The notes below the pieces were generated by a model. It was not told where the DNA came from. It did not search any database and saw nothing but the letters and a program-made list of their open reading frames with translations. A program made the position numbers and the translations under genes. From the NCBI RefSeq assembly GCF_001633105.1, contig NZ_LUKZ01000012.1:193637-257636 (forward strand): a stretch of 64,000 nucleotides of DNA. The letters are read 5' to 3'. Below are positions 15,744 through 25,119 of the stretch, one piece after another. Numbering within the stretch: position 1 is the first letter of the stretch; every line of letters begins with the position of its first letter. The DNA is from Acidovorax sp. GW101-3H11. Lineage in GTDB: Bacteria; Pseudomonadota; Gammaproteobacteria; Burkholderiales; Burkholderiaceae_C.

Positions 15744-18113
15744 TCAATGCGCGGCAGCCCTGATCGGGGGCGCCACCGAACCCGCCGCCACGCCCCCCCC
15801 GCGCACCTCGATGCGGATCTCGTCCAGCACCTGCCCCTGGGCGTTGGTGATCTGCACCACATGCCGCCCCGGCCAGGGCAGCCAGGCCACACGCGGGCCC
15901 CGGCCCAGCGGCTTGCCGTCCATGCGCCAGAGCAGCCCGTCGCCCGTGGCCGTGAACTGCAGGCGCTGGCGCGCGGGCGGGATGTCCGGGTCCAGCGCAA
16001 TGATGGTGCCGGGTGCGGGCGCGGTGATGCGGGCGGGGCCGGAAGGCGCGTCTACCACCTGAGTAGGCGATTTTTTGAAGCTTTTTTGGCCTTCTGCGCG
16101 CAATGGATATGCCTTTTCAGCTATTGAATCAATAGCAAACAAGGCCTGCTGCGTGCCTTGCAGAAACCATTCGCTGCGCGCGGCCTCCAGCGGGGGGCGG
16201 GGGTCGGGCGCCGCACCCGGCTGGCCACCGGCCACGGGCCCGGGGCCAAACCGCACCCCGGCCTGCAGCAGGCCCGCCGGGGCCTTGGGCGCGCGGCTGG
16301 GCTCGCGGGCGTGCAAAAAGCCCATCACTGCCGCCCAGATGGGCGCCGCGCCGCTGGTGCCGCTCACGTCGTGCATGGCCGCGCCGCTGGCGTTGCCCAC
16401 CCACACGCCCACGGTGTAGCGCTCCGACCAGCCCACGGCCCAGTTGTCGCGCATGTCCTTGCTGGTGCCGGTTTTCACGGCCGTCCAAAAGCGGGTGGCC
16501 AGCACGCTGTCGGTGCCGAAGGTGCGCGCGCGTGCATTGCCGTCCGAGAGGATGTCGCCCACGATGAAGGCCGCGCGCGGGTCCAGGGCCGCCGTGAAAG
16601 CGGGCGCCCGGCCCTGGACCGGCGCTGCCAGCGCCACCGGGCTGAGCCGCCCGCCGTTGGCCAGCGTGCGGAACGCGTTGGTCAGGTGCAGCAGCGGCAC
16701 CTCGGGGCTGCCCAGCGCGAGGCTGTAGCCAAAGTAGTCGCCGCTTTCGCGCAGCGGCAGGCCCACGGCGCCCAGCTGGCGGTGGAACGCATCGGGTGTG
16801 ACCATGACCAGTGTGCGCACCGCTGGCACGTTGAGCGACGCGGCCAGCGCGGTGCGCACCGACACCCAGCCCTTGAACTGCCGGTCGTAGTTCTGCGGGA
16901 TGTAGAGCCCGCCCGCCGTGGCGATGTGCGCGGGCGAGTCATCCACCAGCGACGCGGCCGTGAGGCGCCGCTGTTCAATAGCCTGCCCATACAGAAAAGG
17001 CTTGAGCGTGGAGCCCGGCTGGCGCAGCGCCAGCACGCCGTCCACCTCGCTCGCCTGGCTGAGCTGGCCCGACGAGCCCACCCAGGCCAGCACCGCACCC
17101 GTGGCGTTGTCGAGCACCAGCACCGCGCCGTCTTCCACATTGCGGCCGCGCAGCTCGCGCAGGTGCTGCTGCAGGGTCTGCACGGCAAACCGCTGCAGGG
17201 GTGCGCGCAGCGTGCTCTGCACACGCTCGGGCACCGCAGCGTCCTTGCCAAAACGCTGGCGCAGCAGGTGGCGCGCAAAGTGCGGGGCCACGCCCTCGCT
17301 CGCGTCAAACGCGCGGCGCTGCAGCGCGGCGGTGGTGAACAGGTCGAGCGCGTCGCAGTCGATGCGGGCACCACCATCACCACCACCTCGCTGCATGTCG
17401 CGCAGCACCCCGCAGGCGCGCTGCGCCACCAGCGCGGGCCGCGCATTGGGCGCGCGCACCAGGGCGGCGGCCACGGCGGCCTCGCGGTCGTCCAGCCCAT
17501 GCGCGGCCTTGCCAAACAGCGTGCGGCTCAGCGCATCAATGCCCACCAGTTCGCTGCGAAACGGCACGAGGTTGAGGTAGGCCTCCAGGATCTGGTCCTT
17601 GCGCCAGCGCCGGTCCAGCACCTGGGCGGCCACCGTCTGCCCCAGCTTTTGCACCACGGTGCGCCCGCCGGGGCCCTGGCGCCAATCGCCATCGAGCAAA
17701 CCCGCCAGCTGCATGGTGATGGTGCTGGCGCCGCGTGTGCGCTGGTTCCACAGGTTGCCCCAGGCGGCGGCCGATGCGGCGCGCCAGTCCACACCGCTGT
17801 GTTCAAAAAAGCGCTTGTCCTCGCTCAGCACCAGCGCCTGGCGCAGCGCGGGCGAGATGTCGGCCAGCGGCACCCACTGGCCGCGCCGCACCGTGGGGTC
17901 GGTGCGCAGGCGCTGCAGCACCTCGCCTTCGCGCGAGAGCAGCACGGTGTCGGAAGGCTTGAAATCAGCACGCACCTCATCAAAAGTGGGGATTGCGCGC
18001 GCTGGACTTGCCGTGATAGCTACAAAAAATATAGCAACCAACAGTTGCACACCCAGGGCATGCCGCAGCCGCGAGCACATGCAGCGCACAGCACGCACCG
18101 ACTCAGCGGCCAT
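15744..18113 (-). CDS. pbpC: Penicillin-binding protein 1C (bifunctional glycosyltransferase/transpeptidase)
   Basis: 789 aa. Hydrophobic N-terminal segment (VQLLVAIFFVAITASPARA, about 22-40); GT51 transglycosylase domain with EDKRFFEHSGVDWRA (about 98-112) and RGASTITMQLA; transpeptidase domain with SLNVP, and KTGTSKDMRDNWAVG (KTG box); C-terminal BiPBP_C-like beta domain. This is the PbpC layout. Two stretches derive from the interspersed repeat: one in the N-terminal hydrophobic segment and one in the linker between transpeptidase and C-terminal domains (about residues 659-677). The start at 18113 has AGAGG upstream and overlaps the preceding gene by 11 bp. With yfhM downstream on the genome map this is the classical pbpC/A2M association. 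Confidence 0.93.
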   Translation of the reverse strand: MAAESVRAVRCMCSRLRHALGVQLLVAIFFVAITASPARAIPTFDEVRADFKPSDTVLLSREGEVLQRLRTDPTVRRGQWVPLADISPALRQALVLSEDKRFFEHSGVDWRAASAAAWGNLWNQRTRGASTITMQLAGLLDGDWRQGPGGRTVVQKLGQTVAAQVLDRRWRKDQILEAYLNLVPFRSELVGIDALSRTLFGKAAHGLDDREAAVAAALVRAPNARPALVAQRACGVLRDMQRGGGDGGARIDCDALDLFTTAALQRRAFDASEGVAPHFARHLLRQRFGKDAAVPERVQSTLRAPLQRFAVQTLQQHLRELRGRNVEDGAVLVLDNATGAVLAWVGSSGQLSQASEVDGVLALRQPGSTLKPFLYGQAIEQRRLTAASLVDDSPAHIATAGGLYIPQNYDRQFKGWVSVRTALAASLNVPAVRTLVMVTPDAFHRQLGAVGLPLRESGDYFGYSLALGSPEVPLLHLTNAFRTLANGGRLSPVALAAPVQGRAPAFTAALDPRAAFIVGDILSDGNARARTFGTDSVLATRFWTAVKTGTSKDMRDNWAVGWSERYTVGVWVGNASGAAMHDVSGTSGAAPIWAAVMGFLHAREPSRAPKAPAGLLQAGVRFGPGPVAGGQPGAAPDPRPPLEAARSEWFLQGTQQALFAIDSIAEKAYPLRAEGQKSFKKSPTQVVDAPSGPARITAPAPGTIIALDPDIPPARQRLQFTATGDGLLWRMDGKPLGRGPRVAWLPWPGRHVVQITNAQGQVLDEIRIEVRGGGVAAGSVAPPIRAAAH
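16082..16138 (+). repeat. Interspersed A+T-rich element, copy 3 (full form, inside pbpC)
   Basis: TTTTTTGGCCTTCTGCGCG, GGATATGCCTTTTCAGCTAT and TGAATCAATAGCAAA align with the intergenic copy at 59987-60047, gap-free over the right-hand 32 bp. It is in frame with pbpC on the opposite strand and encodes a Lys/Ala-rich linker (LFAIDSIAEKAYPLRAEGQK). Confidence 0.8.
18014..18038 (+). repeat. Interspersed A+T-rich element, copy 4 (half form, in pbpC N-terminus)
   Basis: TGATAGCTACAAAAAATATA followed by GCAAC is a half element. Read on the minus strand it encodes the hydrophobic core LLVAIFFVAIT of the pbpC membrane/signal segment. Confidence 0.65.
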
Positions 18114-18459
18114 CGCGGCCTCTGCGAATTCGCGCCCAGGCCACCGCCCCAGCGGCGCCCAGCAGCGGCGCGAGCACCAGCCAGGCCATGATCTCGGCCG
18201 CGTGGGACTGGCGGGGCAGATCCAGCACCCGCCCCCAGGCCACCATCACCCCGGCTGCACAGCCCAGCACTGCCCACCAGCGGGCCCCGCGCAGCGGGGG
18301 CACCCACCACGCCAGCAGCAAGCACACCGCCACTACAGCAACCTGGGCGTAGGCCATGGCCAGCACCTCCTGCCCGTGGGCGTGCGCGGCCAGCGGGGCA
18401 CCCGCCAGCACCGCGCACCACGCGGGGCGCAAGAAGAGGGATGGCCGCCGTTCAATCAT
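18103..18459 (-). CDS. Small membrane protein of unknown function
   Basis: 118 aa with about three to four hydrophobic segments (PAWCAVLAGAPLAAHAHG; LAMAYAQVAVVAVCLLLAWWV; WWAVLGCAAGVMVAWG; MAWLVLAPLLGAAGAVAWA). The ATG at 18459 is preferred because GGGAG lies 8 nt upstream; a TTG further up is open but weaker. Its start overlaps the stop of the upstream membrane gene by 8 bp and its end overlaps pbpC by 11 bp, so all are co-translated. I do not recognise a family. Its placement suggests a role with PBP1C or the A2M protein at the cell envelope. Confidence 0.7.
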   Translation of the reverse strand: MIERRPSLFLRPAWCAVLAGAPLAAHAHGQEVLAMAYAQVAVVAVCLLLAWWVPPLRGARWWAVLGCAAGVMVAWGRVLDLPRQSHAAEIMAWLVLAPLLGAAGAVAWARIRRGRDGR

Positions 18460-18820
18460 CGGGATGCTCCCGGTCAAACCGGGTTTCGGCCTCGCTCAGG
18501 TGGCGCAGCAGCACATGCGACATCAGGTTGACGCCGATGCCGCCAAACACCACGGGCAGCACGTACAGTGCAATGGACAGCTCGGAGATGAACACCGCGT
18601 CGTCCGCCAGCGACGGCGTGGTCTTGGCCAGGGACGCGAGCGACTGCAGCAGGTACACATCCACCCCCGCAATCAGCACCAACGCCACGCCAAAACCCAG
18701 CACCGCCATGCGCGAGATGGAGCGAGTGGCCAGCAGCAGCGCGTAGATGCCCGCTGGCAGCACCAGCGAAAACACCACCAGCAGCCAGAACCGCAGCTCG
18801 ACAAAAACACTGAGGCTCAT
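18452..18820 (-). CDS. Small four-segment membrane protein of unknown function
   Basis: 122 aa. Hydrophobic segments: FWLLVVFSLVLPAGIYALLL (about 9-28), MAVLGFGVALVLIAGVDVYLL (about 38-58), LSIALYVLPVVFGGIGVNL (about 81-99), then a charged tail (RHLSEAETRFDREHPDD). The ATG of MSLSVFVELR is chosen. It lies between yfhM and pbpC, 52 bp after the yfhM stop in genome coordinates and upstream of the other small membrane gene in transcription order. No family recognised. Confidence 0.65.
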   Translation of the reverse strand: MSLSVFVELRFWLLVVFSLVLPAGIYALLLATRSISRMAVLGFGVALVLIAGVDVYLLQSLASLAKTTPSLADDAVFISELSIALYVLPVVFGGIGVNLMSHVLLRHLSEAETRFDREHPDD

Positions 18821-18872
18821 GGCGGGCTGCAAGCAGACGGGCTCATCACGGAAGAAGGCATGGCGCTGCGGC

Positions 18873-21800
18873 CTACCGGGCCGCCTCCACCTTCACCCGC
18901 GCGTTGGGGAACTCGCCAAACATCTCGGGCGCGTACATCGCTTCCACCCGGCTCGGGGGCAGCGCGAAGTCACCCACGTTGTTCAGGCGCACGGTGTATT
19001 CCATCTTGACCGTGCCCTTGGGCAGGTACTCGTAGTAGCTGCGGAAGGACTCGAAGCTGCGCTCCTCGAACGCGGGCCAGCCGGGGCCGGTGCGCGCTTT
19101 TTCGCCCTGCGTGGCGATGGCCGAGTCACGGCCCAGGCCGCTGCCCAGGATGGTGGCGCCGCCCGGGATGGGGTCGGTGATGGCCACCCAGGTCATGTCG
19201 GCGCTGGCGTTCACCTCCAGCGTCACACGCAGCACGTCGCCGCGTGTGTACTGGCCTGCGGGCAGCGACTTGTTGGCCTGCTCTACCGGCGTGATGGTCT
19301 TGGTGATGGCATAGCCTGCTGCAAACGGCGCCTTGAGCTGCACGGCCGCCACCGACTGCAGCGTGAGCCACGGCTTGCCGGGGCCCTGGTGCGTGACGGC
19401 GAGCTGCTCCTTGCCACCTGTTTTGCTCCAGGGCAGGAACATGCCGTTGTTCTTCAGGTTGCCCGGCGATGCGGGCGCACCAAACCAGGTGCCCTGGTGA
19501 GGCGCACCGGTCAGGTCGCTGGTCTTCACTCGCTCGACCTTGCTCCAGTCCACGCTGGCAGCATTGCCACCCATGCTGGCCTTGGTGGTGCCGGACACCG
19601 GCACGGCCTCGAACTTGGCGCTGAATTTTTCCAGCGCCAGCCCGCCCCACAGGTTGGCCGTGGTGGTGTGCCAGGCACCCGCCTGCTGGCGGCTGATGAA
19701 GCCGTTGGCCAGGCGGCCCATGTCGTCCTTCCAGGCCGGGTCGTCCATCACCGCCAGCATCAGGCGCGCGGTGTTCACGTCGCCGTTTTGCATCAGCCAC
19801 CACCAGTAGTCGTCCTGCTCGGTGCTGAAGATGAGCTTGGTGCCCTGGAACGACAGGCGCGCGCGCAGGATCTGCTGGGCCTCGGCCAGGCGCTGGTCGC
19901 GCTGGGGCACATCGGCCACGCGCTTCAAGACATTCACCCAGTCGATCACCGCATGCGTGGGCCACTGGTTGGGCGCGATGGTGATGCTGCTCACCATGCG
20001 GCCCTGGGCCTTGCCGTAGCGCGACAGCGCCTCGATGGCAGCGAGCTTGCGCATGTCCAGGTCCTTGCGCGGGCTCCAGAAGCTGCGCTCGATGCGGCCT
20101 TCAATGAAGGCGATCAGGCCGCGCTCCATGGGGGCGCGCACGTCGTCCGGCAGTGCAAACGCGGGGTTGATGGAGGCGGCCTCGTGCGTGGCGGCCAGCA
20201 CGTAGGCAGTGAGCGTGTCGCTGCCCCGGTTGCTGTCGCCGTCGCGCGGCGGGAAATAGTTGGCCAGGCCGTCGCTGTCGAGGTAGGTGGGCAGCTGCGC
20301 CACCACGGTCTGCCACAGCGCGCCGTCGCGCAGGCCCACGGCCTTGCTGGTCTTTTGCTCCAGGCAGGCAAACGGGTAGCGGGCCCACCAGTCGCGCACG
20401 CCGGGCAGGCCCTCGGCCAGCTTGGGCTGCAGCGCCAGCTTGAGGCCGCCGCGCCCGGGCAACGCATCGGCGGGCGGGTTCACGTCCAGGTTGAAGCTGC
20501 CGTCCACCTGCACCAGCGTGGCCTGCTGCACGGTGAGCGGCACGGCGGGGATCAGCTTCTGGCTGGCCTTGAGCGCGTCGCGCGCGCCGCTGACGGTGTC
20601 CTTGGCCTCGATCTCCCACAGGATGGCCTGGGTGCGGGTCTGCGCGAGCTGCGCGGGCGCGGTGACGTTCCAGGCCACCTCGCGCGATTCGCCAGCGGGG
20701 ATGTCCACGGTTTGCGGTTTCAGGTCGAGCAGCGTGGCACGCGGCGCCACCTCGACCTTCATCGCGGCCTTGGTGGTGTTGCGCAGCGTGAGCTGGGCGC
20801 GGAACTGGTCGTCCTCGCGCACCAGGGGCGGCAGGCCGCTGATGATCTGCAGATCCTGCGTGGCGCGAATGCTGGTGCTGCCGGTGCCAAACAGGCCGGT
20901 GGACGCATCGGCCACGGCCACGATCTTGAAGGTGGTCAGGGCATCGTTGAGCGGCACCGTCACCTTGGCCTGGCCGTTGGCATCGAGCTGGATGGCGGGC
21001 TGCCACAGCAGCAGCGTGTCGAGCAGCTCACGCGTTTGCGCCTTGCCGCCGCCACCGCCTGCGGGCACGGCCTTCTTGCCATAGTGGCGGCGGCCGATGA
21101 TTTCCATCTGCGCGGTCGATGTCTCCACGCCCCAGCTGCGGCGCTGCAGCATGGCTTCGAGCAGGTTCCAGCTGTTGTTGGGCATCAGCTCCAGCAGCGC
21201 CTGGTCCACGGCGGCCACGGCCACCTCGGCATTCGCGGCGGGCTTGCCACCCGGCAGCGTGGCGGTGATGGTGACCTGCGCCTTGCCGCGCACGGCATAG
21301 CTTTCCTTGTCGGCCTGCACCTTCACATCGATCTGGTGGGCCTGCGTGCCCACGCGGATTTCGGCCAGACCCAGGCGGTAGGCGGGCTTGGAGAGGTCCA
21401 CCAGCGCGGTGGGCGCCTGGTACTCACGGCCTTCGTACCAGAAGGACGTCCACCACTCGCTTGGCGACTTGAAGCCCCAGGTGAAGAAGCTGTACCACGG
21501 CACCTCGCGCAGGCGGCCGCGCAGGGCCAGCACGCTCACGTAGACGTTGGGGCCCCACTCGGGCTGGATCTTGAGGCTCACCGTGGGGTCCTGCCCGTTG
21601 AGCTGCACCACCTGCGTGTCGATGATGCCTTCGCGCTCCACCGCCACCAGCGCCGTGGCGTAGCGGAACGGCATGCGCACCTGGAACTTGGCGGTCTCGC
21701 CGGGCTGGTAGCTCTTCTTCTCGGGCAACATGTCGATGCGGTCGTGGTCTTCGCCGCCAAACCACAGCTCGCCCTGGCGGGTGACCCACACCGACGACGC

Positions 21801-24800
21801 GGCCACGCTGGTGTTGCCGTCCTTGTCGGTGGCCGTCACCACCAGTTCCACCTCGCCGGGTTCGTCAAGCTTGGATTCGCACAGCAGCAGGCCACGCGCG
21901 TCGGCCTTGCCACTGCACAGCGTGCCCAGGTCCTTGGTTTCGGTCTGGTTGTCGTAGCTGTAGAAGCCGCCCACCATGCGCTTGCGCGTGGTGGTGGTGA
22001 TACGCGCCACGGCCTGCACCTGCAGCGCAGTGTCGGGCGCGGGTTTGCCCGCGTGCTGCAGCGCCAGCGCCTGGAAGCGGATCTTCTGGCGGGCCGACAC
22101 CCAGCCCTCGGTCTTGATGCCGGCCACCACGCCCGCAGGCCACAGGGCCTGCACGCTGCGGAGGGTCTGCACCTCGCCGTTGGGGTCGGCGTAGGTGGCT
22201 TCCATCACCAGCTCCTGCGGCTGGCGCGCCTGGGGCACGTTGTCGATGGTGACCTTGCCCGCGCCGTCCTTGTTGAGGGTGAGGGGCAGCTTGTCGGCAA
22301 TCACACGCGCATCCTGGCTGGCGGTGGCCTCTTCGTCGTCGCTGCTGGCATTGGACGCATCGCGCTTGCGGGGCGGGGTGAAGCTGAACGCCTCGTAGTC
22401 GCTGTACTGCAGGGTCTTGCCGCGCACCATGGCCGAGACACGCACCGGCAGGTGGGCCGCGCCGCCACCGGCCACATAGTTGATCTGCACATCGGTGGGC
22501 ACCGAGCGCACACGCACCAGTGCCTTCTTGTCGGCGGGCGCGATGCGGCCCTCCAGCACCGGCAGGCGGAACTCCTCGACCCGGAACTCGCCCGAGCCGA
22601 AGCTGCGTTCGTTGTCCACATCGTTGCGCAACTCCACCTGGTACACACCCAGCTTGGCGGCGGGCGGAATGGCAAAACTGCTCTGGGCGCTGAGGCCACC
22701 GGTGGCGGTGCCGCGCCAGGCCAGCGGCTGGGTGAACTGCTGGCCGCTGCCCAGGTGGGTGATGACCAGGGTTTCAGGCCGCGCGTCGGGCAGGCCAAAG
22801 CCCTTGCGGGTTTCGGTGCGCAGCAGGTGCTTCATCGACACGGTTTCGCCTGCGCGGAACAGCGTGCGGTCGAAGATGGTGTGGGCCCGCTCGGTGGGGC
22901 GCGGGCCGGTGTGCGTGGGCACGTTGAAGCGCCAGGGCTCAATGCCACGCTGCCAGTCGCTCCAGGTGAAGGCCATGTCTTCCACGCCGTCGGCACCCTT
23001 GGAGCGTGCACTCACGAAATAGGCCTGGGTCCAGTCATCGCCGCTGCAGGTGGGCGCCTCGGGCGACAGCCCCTCTATCCGGGCCACGCCCTGGGCGTCG
23101 GTGGTGGCGCTGCCCACCTCGTTGCCCCGGCAGTCAGACACACGCACCTTGGCGCCCGCCACGGGCTGACCCTTGTCCAGCGTGGTCACCCAGGCCATGG
23201 CGTTCTCGCGGCCCAGCTTGAAGTGCACGCCCAGGTTGGTCACCAGCGCCGAGGTGCGCACATACATCGTGCGGCCCTCGCCGTGGCGGTCGTCCAGCAG
23301 CGAGGCGCCGAGCTTTTGCGATGCGATCTCCACCACATGGAAGCCCGGCGGCAGCGGAATGCCCACCACCTCGAACGGGCGCGGGTCGTTGCTCGCGGGT
23401 TTGGGCAGGTCCAGCGTCTTCACGCCGCCCTTGCCGGCCAGCAGCGACACCATGCGGCTTTGCACATGGCTGCGCTCATCGTCCAGCACCTTGGGCAGCG
23501 GGCCGGTCACGTCCTGGCGCGCCTGCTTACGGTCCACCAGGTAGTTGTCATAGCGCTTGACCTTGCGGAACCACGCAATGATCTCGGCGTCGGTGCCGGG
23601 CTGGAGCGTGCTCACCTTGCCCGCCGGGGCGGCCGCACCGGGGGTGCCTGGCTGCAGGCCCTGCACGCGCAGGGCGGCTTCCACATTGCGCAAGGTCACC
23701 GGCAGCAACGCGGGTGGTTTGTCCGACGCAGGGCCTTCGGCAAAACGCTCGACGATGCCAAACGGCGCCGCCGCAAACTTGGCCAGGGGCGGCATGCCGC
23801 CCGTGGACACCTTGAGCGGGAAACTCTCGGCATTGCGCAGTGGGCGGCCCGAGGCGTCCTTGAAGTCCTTGGGCAGCTCCAGCGTGAAGGCCGTGTTTTC
23901 GGCCAGCGGCGCGGCAAACTGCACGCTGTTGACCAGCGCATCGCCCTTCTGGCTTTCGATGCCGCCATCGGTCTGGGGCTTGAGGGTTTCCTTGGCCGAC
24001 TTGAGGCGGATGGCCGTGGCCAGGCTGCGCGGCACCGGCGTGTTGAAGGACAGTTGCAGCGGGCGGATGGGCAGGCAGGCGGCCTGGGCGTTCTCGCGTT
24101 CGCAGCTGAACTCGGCCGAAAACGGCTCGCGCACCTTGAAGTCGAAGCGCTTTTCCACCGTGTTGGGCACACCGCTGGGCGTGGCCACGCCCTTGCCAAA
24201 CACGATCTGCATGCGCGAGCCCGAGGTGAAGCGCCGGTTGCAGGCCAGCGTGGCGTACTGCAGTGGCTCCTTGGCAGCACTCTTGTCCAGGCCCAGCGTT
24301 TTCAGGATTTCGGCACGCTGCGCGCCCTCGATCAAACGCACCGGCACACGCTCGCCCACGCCTTCCATCGTGCACCAGACATTGGACTGGACGCTGGCCG
24401 TGGTGGCCGGGCCATTGAGCTGCAGCACAAAGAACTGCTCTTCGTCGATCTGTTCGTAGGTGTTCGGGCGAATAACCTGCACAAATGGGCCGCCGCTATT
24501 GAATTGATAGCTTTTAACGCCCACCAGATCCGCCCCAAGGGCCGATTTGAACCCTGGTTTGACGGTGGCGGTGCAGCGCACGCCGGGCGGCAGGTCGCGC
24601 TCGAAGTCGAACACCCATTCACGCTCGCCCGTCCAGCGGCCCGTGCCTTTGGCCGCGCTGGCGTCGCTGCAGCTCAGGGTCAGCGGCGCCGGAGCCTTGG
24701 GATCGCCAAAGTTGACGGCAGCGGCATCAAACTTGGCCACCACCTGGCGCACCTGCGCCACTTCGCCCTGCGGCGAAAAGCTGCTGATCTGCAGGGCCTG

Positions 24801-24857
24801 CGCCCCCCAGGCCACCAGCGACAGGCTGGCCGCCAGCATCCATTGTTTTTTGTTCAT
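18873..24857 (-). CDS. yfhM: Alpha-2-macroglobulin family protein
   Basis: 1994 aa periplasmic macroglobulin, a broad protease trap thought to protect the envelope together with PBP1C. Signal peptide residues 1-21 (LAASLSLVAWGAQA); the usual lipobox Cys of E. coli YfhM is absent, so it is predicted soluble. Middle MG domains include the A2M stretch TLLLWQPAIQLDANGQAKV. The thioester motif CLEQ is intact (Cys near residue 1498, codons at 20355-20366), so covalent trapping is possible. The C-terminal receptor-like domain ends about residue 1990. The ATG at 24857 is preceded by GGAGGGG, an excellent ribosome site; the open frame upstream is not used. A half copy of the interspersed repeat lies in frame at about residues 114-121. 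Confidence 0.93.
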   Translation of the reverse strand: MNKKQWMLAASLSLVAWGAQALQISSFSPQGEVAQVRQVVAKFDAAAVNFGDPKAPAPLTLSCSDASAAKGTGRWTGEREWVFDFERDLPPGVRCTATVKPGFKSALGADLVGVKSYQFNSGGPFVQVIRPNTYEQIDEEQFFVLQLNGPATTASVQSNVWCTMEGVGERVPVRLIEGAQRAEILKTLGLDKSAAKEPLQYATLACNRRFTSGSRMQIVFGKGVATPSGVPNTVEKRFDFKVREPFSAEFSCERENAQAACLPIRPLQLSFNTPVPRSLATAIRLKSAKETLKPQTDGGIESQKGDALVNSVQFAAPLAENTAFTLELPKDFKDASGRPLRNAESFPLKVSTGGMPPLAKFAAAPFGIVERFAEGPASDKPPALLPVTLRNVEAALRVQGLQPGTPGAAAPAGKVSTLQPGTDAEIIAWFRKVKRYDNYLVDRKQARQDVTGPLPKVLDDERSHVQSRMVSLLAGKGGVKTLDLPKPASNDPRPFEVVGIPLPPGFHVVEIASQKLGASLLDDRHGEGRTMYVRTSALVTNLGVHFKLGRENAMAWVTTLDKGQPVAGAKVRVSDCRGNEVGSATTDAQGVARIEGLSPEAPTCSGDDWTQAYFVSARSKGADGVEDMAFTWSDWQRGIEPWRFNVPTHTGPRPTERAHTIFDRTLFRAGETVSMKHLLRTETRKGFGLPDARPETLVITHLGSGQQFTQPLAWRGTATGGLSAQSSFAIPPAAKLGVYQVELRNDVDNERSFGSGEFRVEEFRLPVLEGRIAPADKKALVRVRSVPTDVQINYVAGGGAAHLPVRVSAMVRGKTLQYSDYEAFSFTPPRKRDASNASSDDEEATASQDARVIADKLPLTLNKDGAGKVTIDNVPQARQPQELVMEATYADPNGEVQTLRSVQALWPAGVVAGIKTEGWVSARQKIRFQALALQHAGKPAPDTALQVQAVARITTTTRKRMVGGFYSYDNQTETKDLGTLCSGKADARGLLLCESKLDEPGEVELVVTATDKDGNTSVAASSVWVTRQGELWFGGEDHDRIDMLPEKKSYQPGETAKFQVRMPFRYATALVAVEREGIIDTQVVQLNGQDPTVSLKIQPEWGPNVYVSVLALRGRLREVPWYSFFTWGFKSPSEWWTSFWYEGREYQAPTALVDLSKPAYRLGLAEIRVGTQAHQIDVKVQADKESYAVRGKAQVTITATLPGGKPAANAEVAVAAVDQALLELMPNNSWNLLEAMLQRRSWGVETSTAQMEIIGRRHYGKKAVPAGGGGGKAQTRELLDTLLLWQPAIQLDANGQAKVTVPLNDALTTFKIVAVADASTGLFGTGSTSIRATQDLQIISGLPPLVREDDQFRAQLTLRNTTKAAMKVEVAPRATLLDLKPQTVDIPAGESREVAWNVTAPAQLAQTRTQAILWEIEAKDTVSGARDALKASQKLIPAVPLTVQQATLVQVDGSFNLDVNPPADALPGRGGLKLALQPKLAEGLPGVRDWWARYPFACLEQKTSKAVGLRDGALWQTVVAQLPTYLDSDGLANYFPPRDGDSNRGSDTLTAYVLAATHEAASINPAFALPDDVRAPMERGLIAFIEGRIERSFWSPRKDLDMRKLAAIEALSRYGKAQGRMVSSITIAPNQWPTHAVIDWVNVLKRVADVPQRDQRLAEAQQILRARLSFQGTKLIFSTEQDDYWWWLMQNGDVNTARLMLAVMDDPAWKDDMGRLANGFISRQQAGAWHTTTANLWGGLALEKFSAKFEAVPVSGTTKASMGGNAASVDWSKVERVKTSDLTGAPHQGTWFGAPASPGNLKNNGMFLPWSKTGGKEQLAVTHQGPGKPWLTLQSVAAVQLKAPFAAGYAITKTITPVEQANKSLPAGQYTRGDVLRVTLEVNASADMTWVAITDPIPGGATILGSGLGRDSAIATQGEKARTGPGWPAFEERSFESFRSYYEYLPKGTVKMEYTVRLNNVGDFALPPSRVEAMYAPEMFGEFPNARVKVEAAR
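24493..24515 (-). repeat. Interspersed A+T-rich element, copy 5 (half form, inside yfhM)
   Basis: On the minus strand AAAAGCTATCAATTCAATAG followed by CGGC matches the half element. It is in frame and encodes KSYQFNSG in yfhM. Confidence 0.55.
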
Positions 24858-25119
24858 TTTTCCCCTCCGAAGGAACCAGGGCGGACGTCCCCAGTGGCCC
24901 CGCGGGGGGAAGGGGAATTGCACGACCTGCGAGCGTAACAAAACGGCACCACCGCCAGCGCAGCGTTGCAAGCGCTTACGTATGCCGAAAACAAGGCGGC
25001 CATCGGGCTTTTTCCCCCATGGACAGGCCCGGCCAAAGTGCGCACACTGGCTCCAAGCTGCTGCGCTGCGCGGCCCCTTCGGCGCACGGCCCATGCCAAC
25101 CACACTGCAAGGAGATGCC

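Noticed and set aside
18747..24938. A 2063-codon open frame on the plus strand opposite yfhM
   Set aside because: It is the antisense shadow of a GC-rich gene: low-complexity His/Arg/Gly/Ala composition, no domains, while the minus strand encodes a complete macroglobulin with ribosome site and signal peptide.
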